From positions 689,883 through 753,882 of the forward strand of contig NZ_FNZN01000001.1 in NCBI RefSeq assembly GCF_900109345.1: a stretch of 64,000 bases of DNA, read 5' to 3'. Under the pieces are notes generated by a model. It made no database searches, had not been told where the DNA came from, and saw nothing but the letters and a program-made list of their open reading frames with translations. Below, piece after piece: positions 47,151 to 56,906 of the stretch. The position numbers were made by a program, and so were the translations under genes. The first letter of the stretch is position 1, and every line of letters starts with the position of its first letter. This stretch comes from Maribacter orientalis (GTDB lineage Bacteria > Bacteroidota > Bacteroidia > Flavobacteriales > Flavobacteriaceae).

Positions 47151-47473
47151 ACTTTTTCTTCATGACCATTTGTACTGTAATGCACTTGTACCTGTGCATT
47201 ATCATCTATTCCATTAGTAGTCTCATACTGCCGTATTAAATCGAAAACATTATCTATTGCTCTTGGTTCCCAACCAACTGCTTGGTAATGGTACCTATTT
47301 TTTATGTCTTGCTTTGAAAGTAACTCACCATTTATTTTTATAGAAATAGCATAGTTGGTATGTTCATCATACGGAGCCCAGCAAAAATACCGTTCCGGAA
47401 CAAATCGGGCATACACAATAGAACCTACTTGTAATAGAAGGAAAAGCATTCCAAGGGCATACTTAAATTTCAT
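47129..47473 (-). CDS. Small membrane-anchored or secreted protein of unknown function
   Basis: The 114-residue protein starts with a hydrophobic signal or anchor (KFKYALGMLFLLLQVGSIVYA). A conserved-looking YFCWAPYDEHTNYAI stretch and a beta-rich tail follow. The overlap of its 3' end with the HTTM-like gene makes it the first gene of that operon. No family is recognised. Confidence 0.62.
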   Translation of the reverse strand: MKFKYALGMLFLLLQVGSIVYARFVPERYFCWAPYDEHTNYAISIKINGELLSKQDIKNRYHYQAVGWEPRAIDNVFDLIRQYETTNGIDDNAQVQVHYSTNGHEEKVWRFPKK

Positions 47474-48048
47474 TCAGGTTTTATTTTGGTCGGTTTTGTA
47501 GATCAATGTAATGAAATACAGGATGGTCAACCGAAATAGAATTAAAAATCCGTTGTAACTTACAATGTCAACGACAAAATCTTTTTTTACCAATTATATT
47601 CTATAACCCAGATTAGAAAAAAGTATTTCTAACCCTGTATATACCTAGACCAAATTAAAGATGTCAAATTGCCGCTGGCAAACGCTCGATTGCTTTTTAA
47701 GTTCTGAAATGCTGAATACGTATTTTAAATTCAAACACAATTTACAGCCGCTCGCCAACGCCAAAAAAAACAAAATTTTAGATTCTTTTGAAATACTCGT
47801 TTTATAAGAATCTGTGCGTCAATACATTCCTCTAAAGATTGTCATCGGCTTGCCGCAACAGCTCAAAATTTTGAAATCGACATTTTAGGAGATTCACGAA
47901 CATCTCTAAATTCGATGATTGGATAAACTAGTTAATAAAATAAAATTCCTGAGCACTTGCTGCCCTCCATGTGCCTAAAAACTCTTCTTTAATTTCTATT
48001 TGAAATAATTTTAAGAAATTAGGTTTTTTGGCTAACCTGTAATAGGGT
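47474..48048. repeat. Intergenic region with repeat copy 3 (second type, about 47660-47960)
   Basis: The palindrome TTGCC-GCT-GGCAA is at 47669-47681, and AGATTCTT / AAGAATCT arms lie at 47780-47787 and 47806-47813. The words CGCTCGATTG, CACAATTTACAGCCGCTCGCCAACGCC, CGGCTTGCCGCAACAGC and AAATAAAATTCCTGAGCACTTG are shared with the copy at 39.4-39.8 kb. No gene was seen. It is 3' of the amidohydrolase gene. Confidence 0.55.
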
Positions 48049-49056
48049 TCATTCAAATTTTGAAGCATCCAAGTTTAAAAATCGTACTGCATTATTGAAA
48101 AGGATATCCCGTTTTTGTTCCTCTGAAAGATAGTTTGCATTTTCAATTACCCCAATAGAAGTTTCCAATAGTTCTGGCCAAACCATTAGATCGGTGCCAT
48201 ATAATATTCTTTTGGCGAAGCCGGCTTGTACCAAACGTTTTAGATAGGCATGTATTTCTTCCAAAGGGTAACTCCAAATAAACCCTGCCAAGTCAACATA
48301 AACATACGCATTCGCACCCATTAACGCGATCATTTGATCTACCATTGGGTAGCCGGCATGCATCACCCATATTTTTAATTTGGGATGTCTGGCCAGCATA
48401 TCTTCCAATAAAAAAGGCTGCCCCAAGGATGCCCTATATTTAGGAGAGCTAATATTGGCCATACCGTTACCACCTGTTCCCATATGAATACCAACTGGAA
48501 CACCAAGCTCTTCCGCAACACCAAAATAGGCATCTAATGACATATCGCTTGGGGACATGCCTTGGTATTGTGGGGCCACTTCGCCCATTACTTTATAGAA
48601 TCCGTTAGAAAGGGAATCTTTAAAGGCGGCCACCGTCATCTGTTCTGGATTGCTTATTCCCAACGATGGAATAATATGGTCAGGTGCGGCGCTATGCCAT
48701 TTATGAATAACATCGGCATCACCACTTACCACCATGGTAATGTTCAATTCCTTATTTGCCCTTAAGATTGCTTCCTGCATTTCTTTATCGGATTTAGCAG
48801 GTTTTAAAGGGGCCACGCAATTGGTATTTATAAAGGAAGGTGGTTCTTGATTGGGTCCGCTCCCCGGCATATCCTTTAAAAACCACGGACACATTTCTGA
48901 AGAAAAATTAGGGTTAGCTTTCATGGCATGTACATGTACATCTATAATGGGAAGCCTTTTCTTAGATTCCTGTGCCGAGCCAATTCCCGTATACAGTATA
49001 AGAAGTAGTAGTAATGAAAATGTTTTTAAAATAGGGTTGTTGGTTAAAGGTTTCAT
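48049..49056 (-). CDS. Secreted amidohydrolase-family protein
   Basis: The 335-residue protein has a signal peptide (ending GIGSAQ) and a TIM-barrel amidohydrolase-2 layout: the first metal pair PIIDVHVHA, GIHMG (strand 5 His), WVMHAGYP (strand 6 His) and LYGTDLM (strand 8 Asp). The family includes decarboxylases and hydrolases of lactones or carboxylates. It is followed on the minus strand by repeat copy 3 and preceded by an esterase gene, a possible pair for degrading an ester-linked substrate. Confidence 0.82.
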   Translation of the reverse strand: MKPLTNNPILKTFSLLLLLILYTGIGSAQESKKRLPIIDVHVHAMKANPNFSSEMCPWFLKDMPGSGPNQEPPSFINTNCVAPLKPAKSDKEMQEAILRANKELNITMVVSGDADVIHKWHSAAPDHIIPSLGISNPEQMTVAAFKDSLSNGFYKVMGEVAPQYQGMSPSDMSLDAYFGVAEELGVPVGIHMGTGGNGMANISSPKYRASLGQPFLLEDMLARHPKLKIWVMHAGYPMVDQMIALMGANAYVYVDLAGFIWSYPLEEIHAYLKRLVQAGFAKRILYGTDLMVWPELLETSIGVIENANYLSEEQKRDILFNNAVRFLNLDASKFE

Positions 49057-49172
49057 TTTATTTGTTTAGCGTTACCGTTGGTAATTTATTTTTTTAATAG
49101 ATTTTTAATGATCAAGTGCCCTTAAAATCATGGACAAGATGAAGCATGATTCTTTCATGTAGGGATTCATAA

Positions 49173-50393
49173 TTATTTAAATAACATGGGAGCAAACTCC
49201 GATAGATATATTCGCCAATTGGTCCATGTATGTCCTCCGGTACTTTCACGATAGGTATATTCAAAATCCTGCTTGTCCAATGCCTCGCGCATGGTTACGA
49301 CACTTTCATAAAGAAAATCATCTTTTCCACAGGCAATCCAATACAATTTTGGATTAGCTTCCTTAAGGTCTAAAATCTGTTGTTCACGTTTTGAGTGGTC
49401 CACTTCTATTCCAAATCGACTTAAATCGGCAAACCCCATACTCATCACTCCAATATAATTAAACAAATCTGGGTTGGTGAATGAAGTATTCATGGTCTGT
49501 AATCCACCCATGCTTAAACCGGTCAGAGCACGATTATCCTTATTGGCCTTAACCTTAAAATTCGCTTCAATATATGGAATCACATCATTGACCAGACTTT
49601 TTTCAAATAACATACTTGCCATGTTGTTTCCTGATTGTTCTACATTTGGCAACTTAGGGGTTACCGTTATGGCAGAGGCTTGGGAAGGGTTTCCATTGGT
49701 CATAACCACGATCATGGGTTCGGCCTCACCACTGTTAATGAGGTTGTCCATAATCGTTGGCGCTGCACCAAGTGTAGGCCATGCCTCTTCATCACCACCA
49801 CCACCATGAAGTAAATACAACACAGGATACTCTTCAGTAGATTCATGATAACCTGGAGGGGTGTAGACAAACATGCGGCGCGTTAAATCTAGATTGGGTG
49901 AGTCATACCAAATTTGGTGTACACTTCCCTTTGGTCCGGTTTTGGCCCAATATAGGTCTGATGCCTCACCTGGAACATAAAGTAAACTTTCCGTCCTAAA
50001 AATACCGTCACGGGCTACTTTTAAATTAGAAGGGTCCAACGTGGTAACACCATCTACCAAAAATGTATATCCATAAAGTTCAGGTGCCAATGGACCAACT
50101 GTGGTCGTCCATACACCCATATCATCCTTAGCGAGTTCGACCGTTTGTCTGATCATACCTTGATTTCCATTTGGAACCATGGGCATCCAATTGCCCGAAA
50201 GAGTTACATTTTCGGCCTTTGGTGCTTTAATACGAAATACAACTGAATTGTCGGCTTCCAATTCGGGAGAGACCAATCGTTCCGTCTGGCCAACTTCTTG
50301 GGCGTTCATGGCCAAAGGAAGCGTAAGTAGAATTACCATTATCCTGAACAAGAGGCTAGGTATACTTTTGAAATGAAATTTAGATAAACACAT
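49173..50393 (-). CDS. Secreted carbohydrate-esterase-like protein with N-terminal E-set domain
   Basis: The 406-residue protein has a signal peptide (LPLAMNAQ), an E-set/CBM48-like domain (VVFRIKAPKAENVTLSGNWMP to about 120), and a CE1-type esterase domain with nucleophile motif GLSMGGLQT, oxyanion region YLLHGGGGDEEAW and a late His in GGHTWTNW. Members release ferulate, acetyl or similar esters from plant or algal polysaccharides. The substrate here is unproven. The imperfect palindrome AAAGGGTA / TACCCCTTT, about 35-60 bp upstream of its start, could be an operator. Confidence 0.82.
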   Translation of the reverse strand: MCLSKFHFKSIPSLLFRIMVILLTLPLAMNAQEVGQTERLVSPELEADNSVVFRIKAPKAENVTLSGNWMPMVPNGNQGMIRQTVELAKDDMGVWTTTVGPLAPELYGYTFLVDGVTTLDPSNLKVARDGIFRTESLLYVPGEASDLYWAKTGPKGSVHQIWYDSPNLDLTRRMFVYTPPGYHESTEEYPVLYLLHGGGGDEEAWPTLGAAPTIMDNLINSGEAEPMIVVMTNGNPSQASAITVTPKLPNVEQSGNNMASMLFEKSLVNDVIPYIEANFKVKANKDNRALTGLSMGGLQTMNTSFTNPDLFNYIGVMSMGFADLSRFGIEVDHSKREQQILDLKEANPKLYWIACGKDDFLYESVVTMREALDKQDFEYTYRESTGGHTWTNWRIYLSEFAPMLFK

Positions 50394-51267
50394 AGTGTTG
50401 TTTTAGTTAGGTTTGATTAGTTGATAAAGGGTATGTTTAAAAATGTACCCCTTTAATTTTATAGCTACTTCCCTTTTTGGGACACTGCTATAATTCTGTT
50501 AAAAAATTAAACTATTGAAATATAAACCCTATAAAATTATTGAGTTTTGTCAATTATTAAAGCGCAAAATAATCAATTATTTAAATAATCAATAGGTTTT
50601 AAAAGTTAAAGTCTCATTTTGAGACAATAACATTTAGTGTTAGGAATATAGTAAACCTTTCTTTGGTTAGATTAACTGATTTGTCTTGACATTTATAATC
50701 ACTGCGATTTAGAATAATCAACAAATCATAGTCCGCAATTTTATGGATGATATGAAGTCATCATTATGCCTAGTCTTTTTTGAAATTTCGATACTTAAAA
50801 GCTAAGGTCTCTATCACAAGTCGATAGCTAGTGCGGTTCAATGCGGATAATTTCCAAGAAATAAGAAAGATTTCCATTCCACACACAATACATTCCCCTC
50901 CTATCCTCCTTCGCAAAAAAAACTTAGGCGGACAAGCTAGTTGGCTCTCATAATACGTGTTTATTCATTGCTGGTTTATTGTTTTTTAAAGGTATTCATG
51001 AACCTAGAATGTAATTTGGCTAGCGCCTAATCTCATTCTTCGATTTCATTACCTTTTGAGAAGAACTTTTAAGAATAACTATTTAAAAAAGTGTAGTATT
51101 AAATACTTTGCTTTCTTAAGCAAAATGTCATAACGTCAAATAAAGAAAAGCTATTAAAATTATTAGACTATTACCTCTTAATTAAAATTAAGAGAAAGAT
51201 ATTTCAAAATTCTCGTATTCAATGAAAAGTCCTAATTGAAGGTCGTTTTCTTAGCAATTTTCTAGGT
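50394..51267. repeat. Intergenic region with structured repeat copy 4 (50874-51135)
   Basis: No gene was seen. The repeat begins CCATTCCACACACAA and ends GTCATAACG. Its variable hairpin at 51107-51124 is TTTGCTT-TCTT-AAGCAAA, a different sequence from the other copies but at the same place. GAATGTAATTTGGCTAGCGCCTAATC is shared with copy 2. The 5' part (50394-50870) is AT-rich leader sequence of the esterase gene. Confidence 0.62.
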
Positions 51268-51867
51268 TTAATAATACAATCTAAAATCAAGTAATTTGCA
51301 AACATTGTAATGTCTTTGGTGCAACTCTTCTACAATAGCTAACATATCATCATCTTCTTTAAATAAGTTAAAGAATGCTTTATCAAGATTTGAGCTACTT
51401 ATTCCATTAAATTCATTACCATAGCCAGAAACACCTTTTGCGCCAGTGATATCCAAAAAATACTGTGCTTCCTCTTCGTCCAAATCTAAGATTTTGGCAT
51501 TTGAAAAATGTAAAATTTTTCCTTTTAACCTTCCTTCAAAAATTTCCGCAATTTCTTGTAAACTATAGTAGTAGTCATTTAAACAAATACTATTTGCTTC
51601 ACCTTTCATGACCAAGTAGATGATTTCATAGTCCTTAAAATTATGATCATCCAAGACCAGTGCATTTAAGCTATCTTCTAGACCTTCAATGGTGTCGCAC
51701 GTTTTATAAATACTTGCTATTCCATATTTCATGGCCAATTGTTCCAAGTTTTCTTGTACTTCGCTAACCTTGTCCGTTTCTATATCATGAACCCCTTCTA
51801 AGCAATAAATGAAATAATCAGTATCTATAGATTGTTCTTGGGGTAATTGTCGTCTTTTCTCTAGCAA
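51268..51867 (-). CDS. DUF6642-type caspase-like protein with substituted catalytic residues
   Basis: The 199-residue protein resembles the DUF6642 family of compact caspase-like folds: DYFIYCLEG, the KDYEIIYLVMKGEANSI strand-turn (normally YLAFHG), and GKILHFSNAKILDL (normally HFGSCS). At the positions of the expected His and Cys it carries Lys88 and Asn123, so peptidase activity is not expected. The KGVSGYGNEFNG strand and the acidic helical tail are kept. It could be a pseudo-enzyme regulator. My identification of the family is from remembered motif order and needs a profile check. Confidence 0.55.
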   Translation of the reverse strand: MLEKRRQLPQEQSIDTDYFIYCLEGVHDIETDKVSEVQENLEQLAMKYGIASIYKTCDTIEGLEDSLNALVLDDHNFKDYEIIYLVMKGEANSICLNDYYYSLQEIAEIFEGRLKGKILHFSNAKILDLDEEEAQYFLDITGAKGVSGYGNEFNGISSSNLDKAFFNLFKEDDDMLAIVEELHQRHYNVCKLLDFRLYY

Positions 51868-52367
51868 GATTCTGAAATTATATGAGACACAAAATTACTG
51901 TAACTCTTTTATTCTTTTTAGCGTTTTCGTATAAAATTCCATTCCACACACATTATACTCCCCTCCTGTCGTCGGTCAGTTAATACGTGTTTATTCATTG
52001 CTTGTCTATTGTTTTTTATAGGTATTAATGAACCTCGTCCCTCGGTTTAATTACCTTTTGAGACGCGAGAAAAAGTGATCACCCACTGGGTAATCACTTT
52101 TTTCGGCGAGATGAAGTGGCGCCAAAGAAAGTGTAGTACCAAATAAGGCCAGCTCGCTAACGCTCTCAAAAAAGTGAAGATTCTCAATCTTCACTTTTTA
52201 TGTCGCATATCGCAAGACATTATGGTTCAATTATAGCAAATTCTCGGATAACGCGTTTACGGGCCATTTTACAGAGTTGCATCTAGTGCGCCAAAAGCAA
52301 AACTAAATACTTATTTTCTAAATGCAAATGCAGCGTATTCATGAGCACCTTCACCCCGTCAGAGTTG
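51868..52367. repeat. Intergenic region with structured repeat copy 5 (51939-52280)
   Basis: It starts at CCATTCCACACACATT. It carries a hairpin at 52070-52102, AAAAAGTGAT-C-ACCC-ACT-GGGT-A-ATCACTTTTT. A second hairpin at 52169-52199 is a perfect 14 bp stem, AAAAGTGAAGATT-CTC-AATCTTCACTTTT. GGCCAGCTCGCTAACGCTC and GTAGTACCAAATAAGG are shared with other copies. No gene was seen. Confidence 0.7.
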
Positions 52368-53903
52368 TTACAACAACACTTTTTTCATGCCCTCTTCAAT
52401 GTTTTTAAAGATATAGTTCCAAGAAGATTTGGTCTTATCTCTTTGCACTTTTACCGATACCTGTTTAAAGTCCTCTCCCCTATGTTTTGAGTTGGTGGAC
52501 ACCAAAACGTTTGCCAAGGCAGATAGCAACTTCTTTTTTTTACGTGTACCTGGTTTCAATAGAAAAATACTGACATCGTTAAACTTGCACTTTAAGTCTA
52601 CGGTAGAGGTATCGCCATTGCCATAAATATTAAAATACACATCTTGCATGATGCCTTCCAGACGGGTATCCGCGTAGGGCTGTGTAAAGGCATTAAGCTT
52701 ATCCAGGGCCAGCCCATGCAATTCCCCTTCAAAAGTAAAAACATCGCTGGGGTCCAACACGTTAAAGCTCCAAGTGCCTTCAAAAGGTGCACTGTCCATA
52801 AACAAGGTGGTAAGGCGCACTTGGGTATTATCTTTATAGGTATTACCCAAACGGGTAATGTCAACGTTCATTTCATTGAACTCCAGTTTGCCCCCTTCAT
52901 TCTCCCACTTGGATCGTTCTACATACGTGAACTGGGCATCCTTTAATTGAAGGCTGTCTATTTGTATGTTGATGGGGGATTCCCGTAACAGGCTACTGTA
53001 CATGGGTTTTTCACTATAACTATCGGGCAGGAGTTTATTGCGATAGATTCCTATTTTGGGTTGTACGATGCTTATTTTCTGGGCAGAAAAAAAGATTAGG
53101 TCTTCCTCCCCGACGCTATCTAATCCTAATTTTTGAAATTGGACGGAATCTATGGCTATGGTATAATGGTCTTTCTCTTGAAGGAGACCTGCATCAAAGT
53201 CGGTCTTGGAAAGTGTTGTACCATACGTTATACCAGAAAGATACGTATAGTTATGGTCACCATTCACTTGGGCGATCTTTAAATTCTCGTAGGGTGATAT
53301 TTTAATGAAAATGGAATCTGACCGCACGTCATAATCCTCGCCAATAAATGGGATGGAATGGGCTATGGTACGATCGGAAACTTCAATGTCCGATACGTCT
53401 AAATTGAAATTTTTAAGGGAAAGCAAGAGCGAATCTGTTTGACCATCATGGATAGTTACGTGACTTTCGTTGAGGACCAGGTCTTTCAATTTAATGGCCA
53501 AACCTAATTTCTTCCCGGCAACCGTATGATCTATGAGGGTACTGTCTATTGGAGCTGTTTTAAATGCGGCCTGGGGCCTATTCAACGAGATGGATTCAAT
53601 GTCCAAATTACCCGTGAACAATAGATTTAGATAACGGATATCGTTGATTTGGAAGTTCTCTAGGGTCATATCGCCAACGAAACCAATGTTGGCCTCTTGG
53701 GTTAGTTGTACCGCCGGATTTTTAAAACTGGCCGATCCCTTAAGAATATTCAAGTTTATGTTGTCATGGGTTATTTGAATGCCATACATTTCTTGCTCTT
53801 TCAGTAAATCATTCAATCTAAACTTCAAGACCTGTCGTATGGCAATATAGATGCAAGCAAAGGCAGCTAGAAAAATTAGAATAGTCCTTACTTTTTTATT
53901 CAT
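52368..53903 (-). CDS. AsmA-like / DUF748-type membrane-anchored protein
   Basis: The start chosen, 53903, begins with the N-terminal membrane anchor (NKKVRTILIFLAAFACIYIAI); the frame is open 35 codons further up to 54008. The 511-residue protein is then a long beta-rich chain with repeating VGDMTLENFQINDIRY, DIESISLNRPQ and LHGLALDKLNAF elements, typical of AsmA/TamB-like lipid-transport proteins in the envelope. No specific partner is nearby. Confidence 0.7.
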   Translation of the reverse strand: MNKKVRTILIFLAAFACIYIAIRQVLKFRLNDLLKEQEMYGIQITHDNINLNILKGSASFKNPAVQLTQEANIGFVGDMTLENFQINDIRYLNLLFTGNLDIESISLNRPQAAFKTAPIDSTLIDHTVAGKKLGLAIKLKDLVLNESHVTIHDGQTDSLLLSLKNFNLDVSDIEVSDRTIAHSIPFIGEDYDVRSDSIFIKISPYENLKIAQVNGDHNYTYLSGITYGTTLSKTDFDAGLLQEKDHYTIAIDSVQFQKLGLDSVGEEDLIFFSAQKISIVQPKIGIYRNKLLPDSYSEKPMYSSLLRESPINIQIDSLQLKDAQFTYVERSKWENEGGKLEFNEMNVDITRLGNTYKDNTQVRLTTLFMDSAPFEGTWSFNVLDPSDVFTFEGELHGLALDKLNAFTQPYADTRLEGIMQDVYFNIYGNGDTSTVDLKCKFNDVSIFLLKPGTRKKKKLLSALANVLVSTNSKHRGEDFKQVSVKVQRDKTKSSWNYIFKNIEEGMKKVLL

Positions 53904-54008
53904 TAAGTGGAAGGGATTACGTAATGTTTCTTTAAATATAATGAAAAAATAAATTTTCAGTCCTCGCGTACCGTTGAAGTACTTTAAGGAATAAGAAATT
54001 CGCAACAC

Positions 54009-54679
54009 GTAATTATATGACTACTATAAAACGGTATCATCAGGAAACCCATTCCACACGTATTATTATGCTCCCTTCCTCCCGATAGCTATCTTGATTG
54101 AATCGCATAATACCTGTTTATTCATTGTTTATCTATTGTTCTTTATAGGTGTTCATGCATTTCCTCCGTCGATGTCATTACTTTTTTCGGCGAGATGAAG
54201 TGGTGCCAAAGAAAGTGTTGTACCAAATAAGGCCAGCGCGCTAACCCGCTCAAAAAATATAAGGCCTCCTAGACCTTATATTTTTATGCCGTAATCAAGG
54301 CTCAAGCTGTATAACTCGCAACATTAAAGAACATTTATAGTAATGGTTTAGCCATTTGCTCAAGCTATAATCAAAAAAGATGGCGAGCAGGCGAAATTCT
54401 ACAAATTCTCAATCCAAGTAGCTATACTACTAACCTGGTTTATAAACGTGCCAACTGAGCTGTTGAATTTTTACTTTAAACCAAGTATGCGTTTAAATGT
54501 ACGTAGTTCACATTTATAAAACTTGATAAGAATTTTCTGAATATTGTTTTCTTTAGTTGTATTGATCATAGTACTGAAAATTAGGTTTATACACCATTAG
54601 TATAAAACAAATAAAATTTGTCACACTATAGCCCAATTAAATTATTGGGCTAGTTATATTTATTTGGGTTCCATTTCTC
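54009..54679. repeat. Intergenic region with structured repeat copy 6 (54049-54335)
   Basis: It starts CCATTCCACACG and contains TCGCATAATACCTGTTTATTC with AGGTGTTCATG as a stem-loop. The variable hairpin at 54253-54285 has arms of about 15 bp around AGGCCTCCTAGACC, with one C:A mismatch. GGCCAGCGCGCTAACCCGCTC is shared with copy 5. The rest (54340-54679) is AT-rich with no gene seen. Confidence 0.68.
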
Positions 54680-55249
54680 TTAAATAGTACTACTTGTTTT
54701 TTTTAATGATTTAATACCTAGCAGTATTAAGACTACTATTAAAGCGATAAAAAACATACTTGTTGAAATGCTTTTTATTACTGAAAAGATACTGGTTGTA
54801 AGAACCGCTGTTTTAGTAAAATCTGGATAACTGCTAAGCATTGAGATAATTCCGATGTTTTCGAGATAATCTGCAATTCCTGCAATAACGAGCAAAAGGC
54901 ATAGAAAAATAAATGGTGTATTTAGTTTGTTTATTTTGTTTAGAAAATATGCCATTACTAAGCAATAGGAAACACCAAATAGTAATGGATAAATCATATC
55001 TACAGGTATTTGGTTGGTTAGATACGTTTCTCGTCCATTTTCCCCAAGAGTACTGAACAATTTGTTCACATAATTGAAATCATAGCCTGTTGGCATCATA
55101 TCTAATAACTTCATTCCATTAGAAAATGCCATTGTATTCGGAATTGTAACCATTAGCATAAAAGCATATACTAGATTGGTTAGAATGAATAGCCAAAAAA
55201 CTTTCTTTCCTGAAATATGTTTCTCAATATTTTTTTTCAAAATCACCAT
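54680..55249 (-). CDS. Multi-pass membrane protein of unknown function
   Basis: The 189-residue protein has about five hydrophobic helices (VFWLFILTNLVYAFMLMV, PLLFGVSYCLVMAYFL, TPFIFLCLLLVIAGIADYLENIGI, the SMFFIALIVVLILLGI helix) and a long periplasmic loop at about 45-75. No family is recognised. It is the third gene in an operon-like set, 34 bp after the NmrA-like gene, all on the minus strand. Confidence 0.65.
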   Translation of the reverse strand: MVILKKNIEKHISGKKVFWLFILTNLVYAFMLMVTIPNTMAFSNGMKLLDMMPTGYDFNYVNKLFSTLGENGRETYLTNQIPVDMIYPLLFGVSYCLVMAYFLNKINKLNTPFIFLCLLLVIAGIADYLENIGIISMLSSYPDFTKTAVLTTSIFSVIKSISTSMFFIALIVVLILLGIKSLKKTSSTI

Positions 55250-55283
55250 GTATAAGATTTACATTTCATTTATTGTCAATACA

Positions 55284-56015
55284 CTATTGAAGATTTGATT
55301 TGCTATAGATTACGGGCATCTGCCCTTTCCATTTAGTCCATAAGTCGTCGTCAGTAATTAAACTAGCCATAAAGTGACCAACATTTATACGACTCACTTT
55401 GCCTGCATTAAAAATGGCACTTCGTGTTGGTGAAGCATATATTTCGTAATTGGACACTTCTTCCTCATCAATCAAGCTATCTGGTCGAACAGCAACCCAT
55501 TCTATAAAACTATTGTTTTGTCCAATTTGTGTTCGTAAATATTCGGCAGCTTTTTCGTTATCAACATGAGGTGGTAATAACAAACGAAGCAAACCAATAA
55601 CACATTTTTGAGCAAAAGATATAGGTTCGTATACGTCGCGATTACGATTGCCTGTAGTGTTCATTAAAACAAACTTTGTTGTGCTTTGCAACTTGTTTGA
55701 TTTTATAGCATTGCATAAGCGTCGTGTAGCATCTGTCACCAGTTTTCTTGGTTGTCCGTAAACGCCTTTCCAAGTTAAATTATGTCCCAGACAGGAAGCA
55801 ACAGCATTACAATCCTTAACTATTTCCCGCATTTCTGTATCACTTAAATCTAATAAACTAGCAGTGATGATTTGCAGATTATCATTGGTTTTCCATGATG
55901 CTGGTAGCTTTTCAGGAGATCTTACAATTACTTTTACTTTATTTTTTTTAAATAGAAGTTGTTCTACTAATTTACTGCCTGTAGCTCCACTTGCTCCTAC
56001 TACTAAAACTGTCAT
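55284..56015 (-). CDS. NmrA/SDR-like NAD(P)-binding protein
   Basis: The 243-residue protein has a Rossmann fold with VLVVGASGATGSKLVEQLLFKK at the N-terminus (GxxGxxG form) and KCVIGLLRLL/VNVGHFMASLI-like elements. A catalytic Tyr-x3-Lys is not clear, so it may be an atypical NmrA-type sensor or isomerase-like protein. It sits between membrane-protein genes with 36 bp or less spacing. Confidence 0.75.
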   Translation of the reverse strand: MTVLVVGASGATGSKLVEQLLFKKNKVKVIVRSPEKLPASWKTNDNLQIITASLLDLSDTEMREIVKDCNAVASCLGHNLTWKGVYGQPRKLVTDATRRLCNAIKSNKLQSTTKFVLMNTTGNRNRDVYEPISFAQKCVIGLLRLLLPPHVDNEKAAEYLRTQIGQNNSFIEWVAVRPDSLIDEEEVSNYEIYASPTRSAIFNAGKVSRINVGHFMASLITDDDLWTKWKGQMPVIYSKSNLQ

Positions 56016-56051
56016 TTTGATTTTTTTTGATTGACCTGTATTCCTTTAATT

Positions 56052-56906
56052 CTATAAATTCTCTTTTCTCGCTTTCCTCCAAAATACAATAGCAAAAACG
56101 CTAGCGACAATTGGAATCATAAAACCGTATTCATCGATCCAAAATGAACTACTATCATTCGTTGTTGTCATTGGAGTAAATACCTTTTGAATGAAAATGT
56201 TATGCACGGAATGAAAAAGTGCTGCTGGCCACAAACTATTAGATTTAAACGTGTAATAGGTCATGATAATCGAAATGGCAACAATCATAATCGTAAAAGC
56301 TGCAATATGAAAGAAAAGCTGACCGCTTCCGTTATACATTAACCAAATTATTGGCCAATGCCAAATAGACCAAATCAAGCCACTAAGAATTGATGCACCT
56401 TCAAAGGACACTACTTTTCTAAGTTCGAACACAAAGAAGCCACGCCAACCAATCTCTTCTCCTAAAGTTGAACCAATATTTTTAACGACACCAACAATAG
56501 CTAATAGCAAAATCATAACTGTCACTACCATAGAAGTATTGGATCCTGTCATTCCTAATTCTTGGGACCATGCAGCAATCGTATCTTGGTTTCCAAGATT
56601 TCCGAAGCCAAATACCCAAATTAAGATATATGAAATGGCAATATAGCTTACAGGTAATATATAAGATAGCTTTAAATACGTAGGATCTTTTAAACTCCAT
56701 GGTAAGCTTGAAATGGAGCGTTTCATAAGTTTTAAAGTTATAAATGATGCTATAGCAGGACACATCATTAATGCGCCAATGTAGATGCTAGTTGTATTTA
56801 ACTTTAATATTGCATAGTAACAAATTGTACTAAGTATGGTAAGAATACCTAAAAATATAACTATCGTTTTCCAGGTTTGATTATTAGCGTTGTATGACTC
56901 AATCAT
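56052..56906 (-). CDS. CPBP-family intramembrane metalloprotease (Abi-like)
   Basis: The 284-residue protein has about eight membrane helices. The family motifs are the EExxxR pair Glu150/Glu151...Arg155 (GEEIGWRGFF) and the later histidine motif FHSVHNIF. CPBP/Abi proteases cleave membrane substrates and in some settings confer bacteriocin immunity. It heads the three-gene operon. The substrate is unknown. Confidence 0.85.
   Translation of the reverse strand: MIESYNANNQTWKTIVIFLGILTILSTICYYAILKLNTTSIYIGALMMCPAIASFITLKLMKRSISSLPWSLKDPTYLKLSYILPVSYIAISYILIWVFGFGNLGNQDTIAAWSQELGMTGSNTSMVVTVMILLLAIVGVVKNIGSTLGEEIGWRGFFVFELRKVVSFEGASILSGLIWSIWHWPIIWLMYNGSGQLFFHIAAFTIMIVAISIIMTYYTFKSNSLWPAALFHSVHNIFIQKVFTPMTTTNDSSSFWIDEYGFMIPIVASVFAIVFWRKARKENL

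Noticed and set aside
51107-51124. Hairpins of the array as plain terminators only
   Set aside because: A terminator role is possible for some, but several lie more than 100 bp past the stop, and conserved words continue on both sides. I therefore describe them as part of a larger repeat.
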